Source: Actinomycetota bacterium (GTDB taxonomy: Bacteria; Actinomycetota; Acidimicrobiia; Acidimicrobiales; Ilumatobacteraceae). From it: a DNA stretch of 7,184 nucleotides. Under the pieces are notes generated by a model, which ran no database searches, was not told where the DNA came from, and saw nothing but the letters and a program-made list of their open reading frames with translations. The stretch's first letter is position 1, and every line of letters starts with the position of its first letter. Of the stretch, positions 1-5,105 are shown piece by piece. The stretch lies in the NCBI GenBank assembly GCA_005800965.1, contig SYEA01000113.1, positions 1 to 7,184 on the forward strand, read 5' to 3'. Position numbers and translations under genes: made by a program.

Positions 1-110
1 ACACGCCCTTCTGTGGGCTTATGACAACGTTTGTATTTGCGACCGCTTCCACACCAGCACAGTTCATTGGCGGCTGGCAACACTTGGGGTGGCTGCGGTG
101 TGGAACGCAC
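1..110 (-). CDS. map: SEC-C motif protein, N-terminal fragment; probably SEC-C-tagged type I methionine aminopeptidase
   Basis: Read on the - strand, this frame is open from a stop at 122-120 to the left edge. It encodes ...PAANELCWCGSGRKYKRCH followed by KPTEGR. CxCGSG-x5-CH is the complete SEC-C zinc-binding motif first known from the SecA C-terminus, with all three Cys and the His present. In many actinobacteria this motif is fused to the N-terminus of type I methionine aminopeptidase, which removes the initiator Met from new proteins. The motif near residue 17 and the following 'CHKPTEGR' fit my memory of such enzymes, but no catalytic residue lies inside the window, so map is an inference. 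No ATG exists in frame. Candidate starts are TTG at 116, GTG at 110 (chosen), GTG at 83 and TTG at 80, none with a clear Shine-Dalgarno sequence. The gene is transcribed away from the pilus operon. Another SEC-C-tagged protein is possible. Confidence 0.6.
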   Translation of the reverse strand, partial: MRSTPQPPQVLPAANELCWCGSGRKYKRCHKPTEGR

Positions 111-289
111 AACCAAAGGCTAAGGGGCAGGTTCGGGCAACCAGCGGTTGCGCTGAGGTGACATTGGTGTAACTCTCGTGCAGTGGTCTCTGGGTGCACG
201 CACAGACAGCGGTCATTTTTACGAAATTTCTGGGGCTCGGTTTGGCACGGCAAGTTCATGAGCAAGTACAACGGACATCAACACACATA

Positions 290-320
290 GTTGTGGGAAA
301 AGATTTACTTTTCCTGCAAC
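290..320 (+). promoter_or_regulatory. stem-loop in the leader of the first pilus gene
   Basis: The arms GTTGTGGGAAAAG (290-302) and CTTTTCCTGCAAC (308-320) surround the loop ATTTA (303-307). As + strand RNA they form 13 consecutive pairs: 11 Watson-Crick and two adjacent wobbles (U294-G316, G295-U315). On the - strand transcript those two positions become A/C mismatches, so the structure favours a + strand RNA. It lies 24 nt before the GTG start of the SAF-domain gene and just upstream of its Shine-Dalgarno sequence. There is no U-run after it, so it is not a standard + strand terminator. It could be a leader-RNA control element or a DNA operator. The structure is seen; the role is inferred. 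Confidence 0.5.
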
Positions 321-330
321 GAACGAGAGC

Positions 331-339
331 AAAGGTAGG
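331..339 (+). promoter_or_regulatory. Shine-Dalgarno region for the SAF-domain gene
   Basis: AAAGGTAGG places AAAGG 9 nt, and the second AGG 5 nt, before GTG 345. This favours GTG 345 over the in-frame ATG at 357. The same nine bases can pair with UUUACUUUU at 304-312, in the loop and 3' arm of the preceding stem-loop. Confidence 0.5.
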
Positions 340-344
340 CAGCC

Positions 345-1052
345 GTGGCGGAACGGATGTCAGACAACATGACGGATCAGGTGGTGCGTGCGCGTTTGCG
401 CGACACCACGATCAACTCGTCTAACGACACAAAAAATGGCGTCGTTGAGGACGAAGCGGTGCTGCCGAGAGGTCGCCGCAGATACCCGGAGTTGTTACTC
501 GGCCTTCTTCTGGTGGTTGGTGGTGCGCTCGGTGGGGTATTGGTGTTTCAGCGCAGCAGTGATCGTGTGGTCGTTGTCGGCGCTGCCCGCGAGTTAACGC
601 GTGGCACGGTGCTCACCCGCTCTGATGTCATCGCCGTCGAAGTCGGGGCGCTACCAGTTGGAGCAGTGACCAGTGCAAGTGACGCCAGCACGTTGCTCGG
701 CAAGCGGCTGTTGGTGGATATTCCTGCCGGTATTCCAATCGCCCCCAATGTGGTTACCGACCAGCAGTTGCTTGGAGCATCGGAAGCGTTGATTCCTCTG
801 GCGCTTACTCACAGTGCCGTGCCGAGTGGCTTAACTCGGGGCGATCTAGCGCGGGTGGTCATCTCGTTTCCGAATCAAGGCGTCGATGCACCCGCTCCCG
901 AGGTGTTGGCTGACACCGTTGAAGTATTTGATATCGACATCTCGGATGACTTCGGTGATGTCGCACGTGTGACGGTACGCGCCAACTCTGACATTGCTAT
1001 CGACATTGCCCGAGCAGACCGCGTGCAACTCATAAAAGTCGCTGGGCGTTGA
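345..1052 (+). CDS. cpaB: CpaB/RcpC-like SAF-domain pilus assembly protein
   Basis: The protein has 235 residues. A charged cytoplasmic segment of about 45 residues precedes one membrane helix (about 48-68, LLLGLLLVVGGALGGVLVF). A SAF-like domain follows (about 75-138): AARELTRGTVLTRSDV starts the fold and LLVDIPAGIPIAPNVV ends it, as in CpaB/RcpC and flagellar FlgA. The remaining ~95 residues look beta-rich and end in ...RVQLIKVAGR. CpaB/RcpC proteins are extracytoplasmic accessories of Tad pili that work with the secretin in diderms. In actinobacteria, which lack the outer membrane, their exact role is not settled. The start is GTG 345, with AAAGGTAGG upstream; ATG 357 is the alternative and removes four residues. 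The stop lies immediately before the cpaF start, so the two are probably co-transcribed. The family call is firm, the pilus role follows from context, and the symbol is tentative. Confidence 0.75.
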   Translation: MAERMSDNMTDQVVRARLRDTTINSSNDTKNGVVEDEAVLPRGRRRYPELLLGLLLVVGGALGGVLVFQRSSDRVVVVGAARELTRGTVLTRSDVIAVEVGALPVGAVTSASDASTLLGKRLLVDIPAGIPIAPNVVTDQQLLGASEALIPLALTHSAVPSGLTRGDLARVVISFPNQGVDAPAPEVLADTVEVFDIDISDDFGDVARVTVRANSDIAIDIARADRVQLIKVAGR

Positions 1053-1054
1053 AC

Positions 1055-2341
1055 ATGCTTAATACCTCACTCGTTCGCTCTCTTACCGAGCATGTGGCTG
1101 ATGTGCTGGCCGAAGAGCGCCTGCATGAAGATACTGCCGATGCCACCACTTCGCGCGAGGCCGAACTTGAGTTCGCCCGAGCCATCTTGCGCAGCGAAAT
1201 TGCGCGTATTTCTGTCAAACGTCCACTTGATGCTTGGCCACCAATTGATGAAGAGTCGCTCATGAACGACGTATTGGCGCGAGTACTTGGCCTCGGCGGT
1301 CTCGAGGCTCTGCTGGATGACCCGGATGTGAGTGATGTCCATATTCGTGGTTGTGACTCGGTGTGGGTCAAGTTGCGGGACGGTCGCCGTGAACGTCGTG
1401 CGCCAATCGTGGAGAGTGATGAAGAACTCATCAACTTGATTCGTCGTGCCGCGACGCGGTTTAGCCGAACCGAGAAGCGCTTTGATGCAGGCACACCTGA
1501 ACTCAACATGCAACTACCGGATGGCTCTCGACTATTTGCAGTGATGGAAGTGTCGACTCGTCCGAGTCTTGTGATTCGTCGGCATCGCTTTGAGCTATCG
1601 TCACTTGACGAACTTCGGGCACTCGACGTGTTTGATGCCGACGTGCAGGCACTACTGACCGCAATGGTGCGATCGCGACGCAATGTGGTGGTTGCTGGTG
1701 GCACAGGGTCGGGTAAGACCACGTTGCTGCGGGCCTTGCTCAACGAAGTGCCACCGACAGAGCGCATCGTGACGATTGAAGATGCCTATGAACTCGGCTT
1801 AGAGCACTTTGCTGAAAAACACCCCGACTACGACGCGCTACAGAGTCGTAGCGCCAATATCGAAGGCGAAGGTGAGGTGACGTTGGCCGATCTGACTCGT
1901 ATGGCACTGCGCATGGACCCTGATCGGGTCATCGTCGGAGAAGTCCGTGGGGCCGAGGCATTCCCCATGTTGATGGCGATGAGTCAAGGCAACAACGGCT
2001 CGATGTGCACTATGCACGCTGACGGCACTCGATCGGTGTTTCCCAAGTTGGCGGCCTACGTGTCGATGGCATCAACGGGGCTACCCGTCGAGACGGTCAA
2101 CGTGCTCGTGTCGAGTGCCTTGCACTTCGTGATCTTTATTGAAAATGTGGATGGTCGCAGACGGATTGCCTCGATTCGTGAGGTGGTTGACACCGACGGT
2201 AACAACATCGTGTCGAACGAAATCCTCACGCGGGTGGCCGGCGGACAGACGCAGTGGCCATTTCCGATTCGCAGTGGCACACGTGAACTGCTCGAACAAC
2301 ACGGCTTCGGCCGACCAGTCATGGCTCGGTCGACACGATGA
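1055..2341 (+). CDS. cpaF: CpaF/TadA-type secretion ATPase of the Tad pilus
   Basis: This is the hexameric cytoplasmic ATPase that powers Tad pilus assembly, of the VirB11/type II-IV secretion family. With ATG 1055 it has 428 residues, normal for CpaF. The N-terminal part is helical, then comes the sensor-like domain (DDPDVSDVHIRGCDSVWVKL, about 89-108) and LPDGSRLFAVMEV. The nucleotide site is complete: Walker A GGTGSGKT (215-222), Asp box VTIEDAYEL with E242-D243, Walker B region RVIVGEVRG (291-299) with E296, and His box CTMHADG with H321. An in-frame TTG at 1049 would overlap the upstream TGA (TTGA) and add two residues; the choice is uncertain because the only purine run, GGG at 1044-1046, is weak. 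The 3' end overlaps the first unit of an ATGACA repeat chain leading to tadB. All catalytic motifs are intact and I see no sign of decay. Confidence 0.95.
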   Translation: MLNTSLVRSLTEHVADVLAEERLHEDTADATTSREAELEFARAILRSEIARISVKRPLDAWPPIDEESLMNDVLARVLGLGGLEALLDDPDVSDVHIRGCDSVWVKLRDGRRERRAPIVESDEELINLIRRAATRFSRTEKRFDAGTPELNMQLPDGSRLFAVMEVSTRPSLVIRRHRFELSSLDELRALDVFDADVQALLTAMVRSRRNVVVAGGTGSGKTTLLRALLNEVPPTERIVTIEDAYELGLEHFAEKHPDYDALQSRSANIEGEGEVTLADLTRMALRMDPDRVIVGEVRGAEAFPMLMAMSQGNNGSMCTMHADGTRSVFPKLAAYVSMASTGLPVETVNVLVSSALHFVIFIENVDGRRRIASIREVVDTDGNNIVSNEILTRVAGGQTQWPFPIRSGTRELLEQHGFGRPVMARSTR

Positions 2342-2355
2342 CAGCAAAGCAATGA
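2338..2355 (+). CDS. mini-ORF 1 of the cpaF-tadB relay (MTAKQ)
   Basis: This is a five-codon frame plus stop. Its ATG overlaps the cpaF stop (ATGA 2338-2341) and its TGA (2353-2355) overlaps the next ATG at 2352. It has no Shine-Dalgarno sequence of its own. It is listed as a potential re-initiation step, not as a gene with a functional peptide. Confidence 0.25.
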   Translation: MTAKQ

Positions 2356-2369
2356 CACTTCACGTATGA
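2352..2369 (+). CDS. mini-ORF 2 of the cpaF-tadB relay (MTLHV)
   Basis: This five-codon frame opens in the ATGA that closes mini-ORF 1, and its TGA (2367-2369) overlaps the ATG at 2366. Its sequence is nearly identical to that of mini-ORF 3, which points to a local 14-bp duplication. Translation is untested. Confidence 0.25.
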   Translation: MTLHV

Positions 2370-2383
2370 CACTTCATCTATGA
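2366..2383 (+). CDS. mini-ORF 3 of the cpaF-tadB relay (MTLHL)
   Basis: This is the last five-codon frame before tadB. Its TGA (2381-2383) overlaps the tadB ATG as ATGA (2380-2383), the usual arrangement for translational coupling, but here with a tiny upstream partner. Translation is untested. Confidence 0.25.
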   Translation: MTLHL

Positions 2384-3216
2384 CACCGTTCGCAGCGCTG
2401 GCCGCCGGATCCGCTATTGGCCTGGGTGTTTTCGTATGTGCCGCTGCGTGGCGCGGCCGTTTTCGGCTCGCTGGTTTGTCACAACAGCGCACGCAGCTGT
2501 CGCTTCGGCATGTGGCAGTGGCAGTCGTGGTGTTGGTCGGCACCTGGGTAATTACGGGCTGGACTCTGGCTGCTGCCACGATCGCTGGTGTTGCAACCAT
2601 GGGCAGCATTGCGCTGAGCCGCCATGGCCAACGACGCGATGATCGCTCACTCGTTGACGCCCTAGCCGTATGGACCGAACAGTTACGCGACATGTTGGCG
2701 GGGAGCAACGGCCTCGAACAAACGATCATCGCCACTTCTACCCACGCACCAGTGGCGTTGCGCGAACCGCTGGAGCGACTCGTGGCATCAATGAGTTATT
2801 CGTCAATGACCCAGGGTTTGCAGCGTTTTGCCCGCGATGTGGATCACCCCACGGCAGATTTCGTTGTTGCAGCACTTTCCACGGCAGCCACTCGTCAGGT
2901 TCGCGAACTTGGCGCATTGCTCGGCCACTTGGCGGCGTGTGCACGTGACGAAGCCCGCATGCACACCCGCATTTGGGTTGGGCGGTCACGCACACGCAGT
3001 GCCGTGCGAATCATCTCCGGAGTAATCGGTGTGTTCGTTGGTGGATTAGTGGTGCTGAGCCCTGAATATTTGGCTCCATATCGTTCTGCCGAAGGACAAC
3101 TGGTGTTGTCCGCAGTTGTCTTGGTGTTTTTTACAGCCCTGCTCATGATGCAGCGGCTTGCAGTGGTAGTGGCGCCTGATCGTTTTGTTGGTCGTCGCAC
3201 CGAGGCGCGGTCGTGA
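2380..3216 (+). CDS. tadB: TadB-like type II secretion system F-domain protein
   Basis: This inner-membrane platform protein is expected to pair with TadC above the CpaF ATPase. It has 278 residues. Hydrophobic segments lie at about 3-23, 45-62, 64-79, 209-227 and 240-262. Between the second and third groups is the cytoplasmic T2SS-F helical domain (about 92-205), with the typical LVDALAVWTEQLRDMLAGSN...GLEQTI start and a FVVAALSTAATRQVRELGALL helix. The length fits TadB. ATG 2380 is the only sensible start, because the frame is closed by the TGA at 2353-2355 and no ATG, GTG or TTG lies between. There is no Shine-Dalgarno sequence directly upstream, so translation probably depends on ribosomes arriving from cpaF through the ATGA chain. 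The 3' end overlaps tadC by four bases (GTGA). Confidence 0.9.
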   Translation: MTPFAALAAGSAIGLGVFVCAAAWRGRFRLAGLSQQRTQLSLRHVAVAVVVLVGTWVITGWTLAAATIAGVATMGSIALSRHGQRRDDRSLVDALAVWTEQLRDMLAGSNGLEQTIIATSTHAPVALREPLERLVASMSYSSMTQGLQRFARDVDHPTADFVVAALSTAATRQVRELGALLGHLAACARDEARMHTRIWVGRSRTRSAVRIISGVIGVFVGGLVVLSPEYLAPYRSAEGQLVLSAVVLVFFTALLMMQRLAVVVAPDRFVGRRTEARS

Positions 3217-4019
3217 GCCTGTTTTTTACGCTGCTGGCCGGTGCCGTGGTGGGCGCTGGTGTTGCCATCTTGGTATTTCCGACCATGGCTGGTCAACTGC
3301 GACGTCGGCTGTTGTCAGCCGCAATGAATTCACGGGCTTTAGCCAACGAGCGTGCGGCTCGGTTGCACGCCAGCGATCTGGCCATCGTGGGTTGGACACC
3401 GACGGACTTGGTAGTGCGCCAACTATTGGGCATCATCGCTGGAGCCGTGGGGTCGGCGATGGTTGCATCAGCCATCAGCGATGGGATGACGGTGATGCTT
3501 GCTCTTGGTATCGGCGCCGCAGTCGGGTTCGTGCTGCCGACCAGCATGTTGCGCACTACTGCTCGGTCGCGTCGGCGCAGTTTTGTGCACGCTTTTTCTG
3601 CATATCTCGATTTGGTCAATGTGCTGTTGGCTGGCGGTGCGGGTATTGAAACTGCATTGACTGCTGCCGCCGACGCTGGTGACGGATGGGCGTTCGGCAC
3701 TTTGCGTTCGTGCTTGGTGCGAGCGCGATTATCACGGCGGACTCCATGGCATGAGCTGCGTGTATTGGGTGCTCGCTGGGGCATTAAAGAAGTGGTGGAG
3801 GTTGCCGGAAGCATGAATCTGTCGGGTGAACACGGCGCACGCATCCGTGCCTCACTCGGAGCCCGTGCCGACTCGATGCGTTCGCGTCAAATTGCAGAAA
3901 TTGAATCGCTCGCCCAGTCCTCAACTGAACGGATGGGGGTGCCCGTCATGATGTTGTTCGTTGGCTTCATGGTGCTGCTTGGGTATCCAGCATTGCAGAC
4001 GGTGGTGATGAACATGTAG
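3213..4019 (+). CDS. tadC: TadC-like type II secretion system F-domain protein
   Basis: This is the second platform protein of the Tad machine, 268 residues. Membrane segments are at about 3-24, 67-87, 93-112 and 242-262. The T2SS-F domain covers about 124-260: FSAYLDLVNVLLAGGAGIETAL is the characteristic first helix pair, and GVPVMMLFVGFMVLLGYPAL is the closing membrane segment. The order tadB then tadC directly after cpaF is the conserved Tad arrangement, which supports TadC over a second TadB copy. The start is GTG 3213, inside the tadB stop (GTGA), so the two should be translated in a coupled, near-equal ratio as expected for a heteromeric platform. The stop is followed by the only sizeable gap in the operon. 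Confidence 0.9.
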   Translation: MSLFFTLLAGAVVGAGVAILVFPTMAGQLRRRLLSAAMNSRALANERAARLHASDLAIVGWTPTDLVVRQLLGIIAGAVGSAMVASAISDGMTVMLALGIGAAVGFVLPTSMLRTTARSRRRSFVHAFSAYLDLVNVLLAGGAGIETALTAAADAGDGWAFGTLRSCLVRARLSRRTPWHELRVLGARWGIKEVVEVAGSMNLSGEHGARIRASLGARADSMRSRQIAEIESLAQSSTERMGVPVMMLFVGFMVLLGYPALQTVVMNM

Positions 4020-4094
4020 CACGAAAAAGAATTCTGGACATATCAAAACTGACACACATCATTATGTAAACAACCTACGAAAGGAACCAACACC
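4020..4094 (+). promoter_or_regulatory. A-rich leader of the Flp-like pilin gene, possible internal promoter
   Basis: This 75-bp gap is the longest between genes of the operon and clearly richer in A/T than the flanking genes. A Shine-Dalgarno sequence AAGGA (4081-4085, within GAAAGGA) sits 9 nt before ATG 4095 and is the best in the window. A weak promoter can be proposed: TGGACA (4035-4040), 16 nt, CATCAT (4057-4062). Major pilin genes are often expressed more than the machinery, so an internal promoter would make sense. No terminator hairpin is visible. The ribosome site is good; the promoter is a guess. Confidence 0.35.
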
Positions 4095-4289
4095 ATGTCC
4101 CATACACGTCAACTCTGGCAGTACTACACGACGCGTTTTCGCGCCTCACTTGCTGTCGACCAAGACCGTGGCGAAGTCAGCGCGACCACCGTCGTGATGG
4201 CTGCTGCGCTGATTGCCCTCGCGCTGTTCGTCGGGGCAACCATCACGGGACGGGTTCGCGACAAAGCGAACTCACTCGACCTTGACTAA
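4095..4289 (+). CDS. Flp-pilin-like small prepilin
   Basis: The 64-residue protein has a basic/polar leader, a DRGE junction (D24-E27), then a hydrophobic helix (about 30-52: SATTVVMAAALIALALFVGA) and a short charged tail. Size, architecture and position after tadC match Flp-type major pilins. These are cut after a Gly by a prepilin peptidase and then polymerise through the hydrophobic helix. G26 followed by E27 is the likely cleavage site. However, position +5 is T31, where Flp and type IV prepilins normally have Glu, and the usual Glu-Tyr pair is absent. ATG 4095 has a strong AAGGA at 9 nt. The 3' end overlaps the next gene by eight bases. It is most likely the major subunit, though a minor pilin or pseudopilin cannot be excluded. 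Confidence 0.65.
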   Translation: MSHTRQLWQYYTTRFRASLAVDQDRGEVSATTVVMAAALIALALFVGATITGRVRDKANSLDLD

Positions 4290-4689
4290 CTCGCGTCGTC
4301 AACATGGCGGGCAGCCACGCGTTGATCGTGGAGAGATTTCCATAGAAACCGTCATCTTGGTGCCAGTGGTCATCTTCATTGTGCTCATCGTTGTGCAGGC
4401 CGCAGTGGTGATGCATGGTGCCAACGCTGCAAATCACATTGCTGCACAGGGTGCCATGACTGCAGCTCGCCATGGCGCCACGGCGGGTCATGCCGTGGTG
4501 GCCGTGGCAGCAGCAGCCGACTCGCTTGGTGCGCGACTTGCAGCACCACCAACAATCGTCACTTCCACAGACCATGTCACGGTACGTGTATCAGTGAGGG
4601 TGCCTCAGGCGGTGCCGGTCTTTGCTGCGGAGATCTCTCGCGAGGTATCAGTCCCACGCGAGCGATACATCGCCTACGGCGAGCGCTAG
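4282..4689 (+). CDS. TadE-like pseudopilin 1
   Basis: The product has 135 residues from TTG 4282. The leader is basic and ends in VDRG (G17). The mature part begins EISIETVILVPVVIFIVLIV, giving Glu at +5 (E22) and a membrane helix at about 24-44. The region after the helix is Ala-rich (ANAANHIAAQGAMTAARHGA) and then beta-like (VTVRVSVRV). This is the TadE family layout: minor pilins processed by the Tad prepilin peptidase. TTG 4282 overlaps the pilin stop by eight bases, and no ATG or GTG is available between there and the DRG motif. The in-frame ATG at 4213 would add 23 unrelated residues inside the pilin gene and is unlikely. No good Shine-Dalgarno sequence is present, so coupling to the pilin gene is likely. 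The TTG start and weak signal suggest lower output than the pilin. Confidence 0.75.
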   Translation: MTNSRRQHGGQPRVDRGEISIETVILVPVVIFIVLIVVQAAVVMHGANAANHIAAQGAMTAARHGATAGHAVVAVAAAADSLGARLAAPPTIVTSTDHVTVRVSVRVPQAVPVFAAEISREVSVPRERYIAYGER

Positions 4690-4694
4690 CAACT

Positions 4695-5105
4695 ATGCAG
4701 AAAGCTCGGCATGATCGCGGCTCGATGAGCGTCGAGGCCGTGTTGCTGGCACCCGTGCTGGTGTTGTTTGTATTGTTCGTGGTACATCTTGGTCGGCTTG
4801 GTGCCGCCCAGACGCGCCTCATCGCAGCAGCCGACCACGCTGCTCGTGCTGCTTCGCTTGTTCATCCCCGAAACATGGCAGCAGCAGGCCAGTCAGTGGC
4901 TTTAGAAAATCTCGCGCAGAACGGGGTGTCGTGTGATGCCCTTGATGTTCGAGTCGACGTAGTGAACACCATCGACCCTGGCATTGTGCGGGTAATCATC
5001 GATTGTGTCGTCGACAATGGTGGGTTGAATCTGCTTGGTCCGGTGCCTCGCCGGTTGAGTGCTTCCTCAGCTGAGGTGATTGATCGCTGGCGAGTCGACT
5101 CATGA
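4695..5105 (+). CDS. TadE-like pseudopilin 2
   Basis: The product has 136 residues. A very short basic leader MQKARHDRG ends at G9, and the mature part starts SMSVEAVLLAPVLVLFVLFV with Glu at +5 (E14) and a membrane helix at about 15-33. An Ala-rich amphipathic stretch follows (TRLIAAADHAARAASL), then a beta-rich end. Cys80 and Cys104 could form a disulfide outside the membrane. It is paralogous in design to the preceding gene: both carry DRG, then S-[IV]-E at +3 to +5. ATG 4695 lies 5 nt after the previous stop, and its own stop overlaps the next start as ATGA. TadE and TadF are typically encoded as neighbours, so this may fill the TadF role. Confidence 0.75.
   Translation: MQKARHDRGSMSVEAVLLAPVLVLFVLFVVHLGRLGAAQTRLIAAADHAARAASLVHPRNMAAAGQSVALENLAQNGVSCDALDVRVDVVNTIDPGIVRVIIDCVVDNGGLNLLGPVPRRLSASSAEVIDRWRVDS

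Larger units (their letters stand above)
111..344. other. divergent intergenic region between the SEC-C gene and the pilus operon
   Basis: No convincing gene is seen on either strand. The short open frames here have no start signal or recognisable domain. The region should hold promoters for both divergent genes, but I find no convincing paired -35/-10 boxes. It contains an 8-bp palindrome GAAATTTC (223-230) and, near the right end, the stem-loop and ribosome binding site listed separately. No tRNA or rRNA is recognisable. Confidence 0.5.
2338..2393 (+). repeat. four 14-nt units starting ATGACA, forming a stop/start relay between cpaF and tadB
   Basis: ATGACA occurs at 2338, 2352, 2366 and 2380, exactly 14 nt apart. 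Units 2 and 3 match at 12 of 14 positions (ATGACACTTCACGT and ATGACACTTCATCT); units 1 and 4 share only the first six or seven bases with them. The cpaF TGA (2339-2341) overlaps the first ATG. Each of the first three ATGs opens a five-codon frame (MTAKQ, MTLHV, MTLHL) whose TGA overlaps the next ATG as ATGA. The last ATG is the tadB start. The arithmetic is direct: 15 coding bases minus a one-base overlap gives the 14-nt period. Whether ribosomes use the mini-ORFs is not known. Confidence 0.85.

Noticed and set aside
2..172. + strand open frame entering from the left edge and ending at TAA 170-172
   Set aside because: It is antisense to the SEC-C motif frame and its translation shows no recognisable family feature.
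223..230. GAAATTTC palindrome in the intergenic region
   Set aside because: It is a single 8-bp perfect palindrome without a partner copy or flanking symmetry, too little to call an operator.
194..424. 76-residue open frame on the + strand before and into the SAF gene
   Set aside because: It overlaps the SAF-domain gene out of frame, has no good ribosome site and shows no domain. The stem-loop region explains the sequence better.
1030..1767. 245-residue open frame on the - strand
   Set aside because: It lies wholly opposite the cpaF coding region, which has all catalytic motifs. Its translation is Ser/Arg/Thr-rich low-complexity text typical of an antisense shadow.
2319..2735. 138-residue open frame on the - strand across the cpaF-tadB junction
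   Set aside because: It is antisense to the end of cpaF and the start of tadB, with no domain and a composition typical of a shadow frame.
4064..4069. ATG-TAA start-stop in the pilin leader
   Set aside because: It has no Shine-Dalgarno sequence and a single six-base occurrence in an A/T-rich leader is expected by chance.
4213..4281. Upstream ATG 4213 as start of the first TadE gene
   Set aside because: The added residues are just the pilin gene read in another frame, and a prepilin leader of about 40 residues would be unusual. TTG 4282 gives a normal leader.
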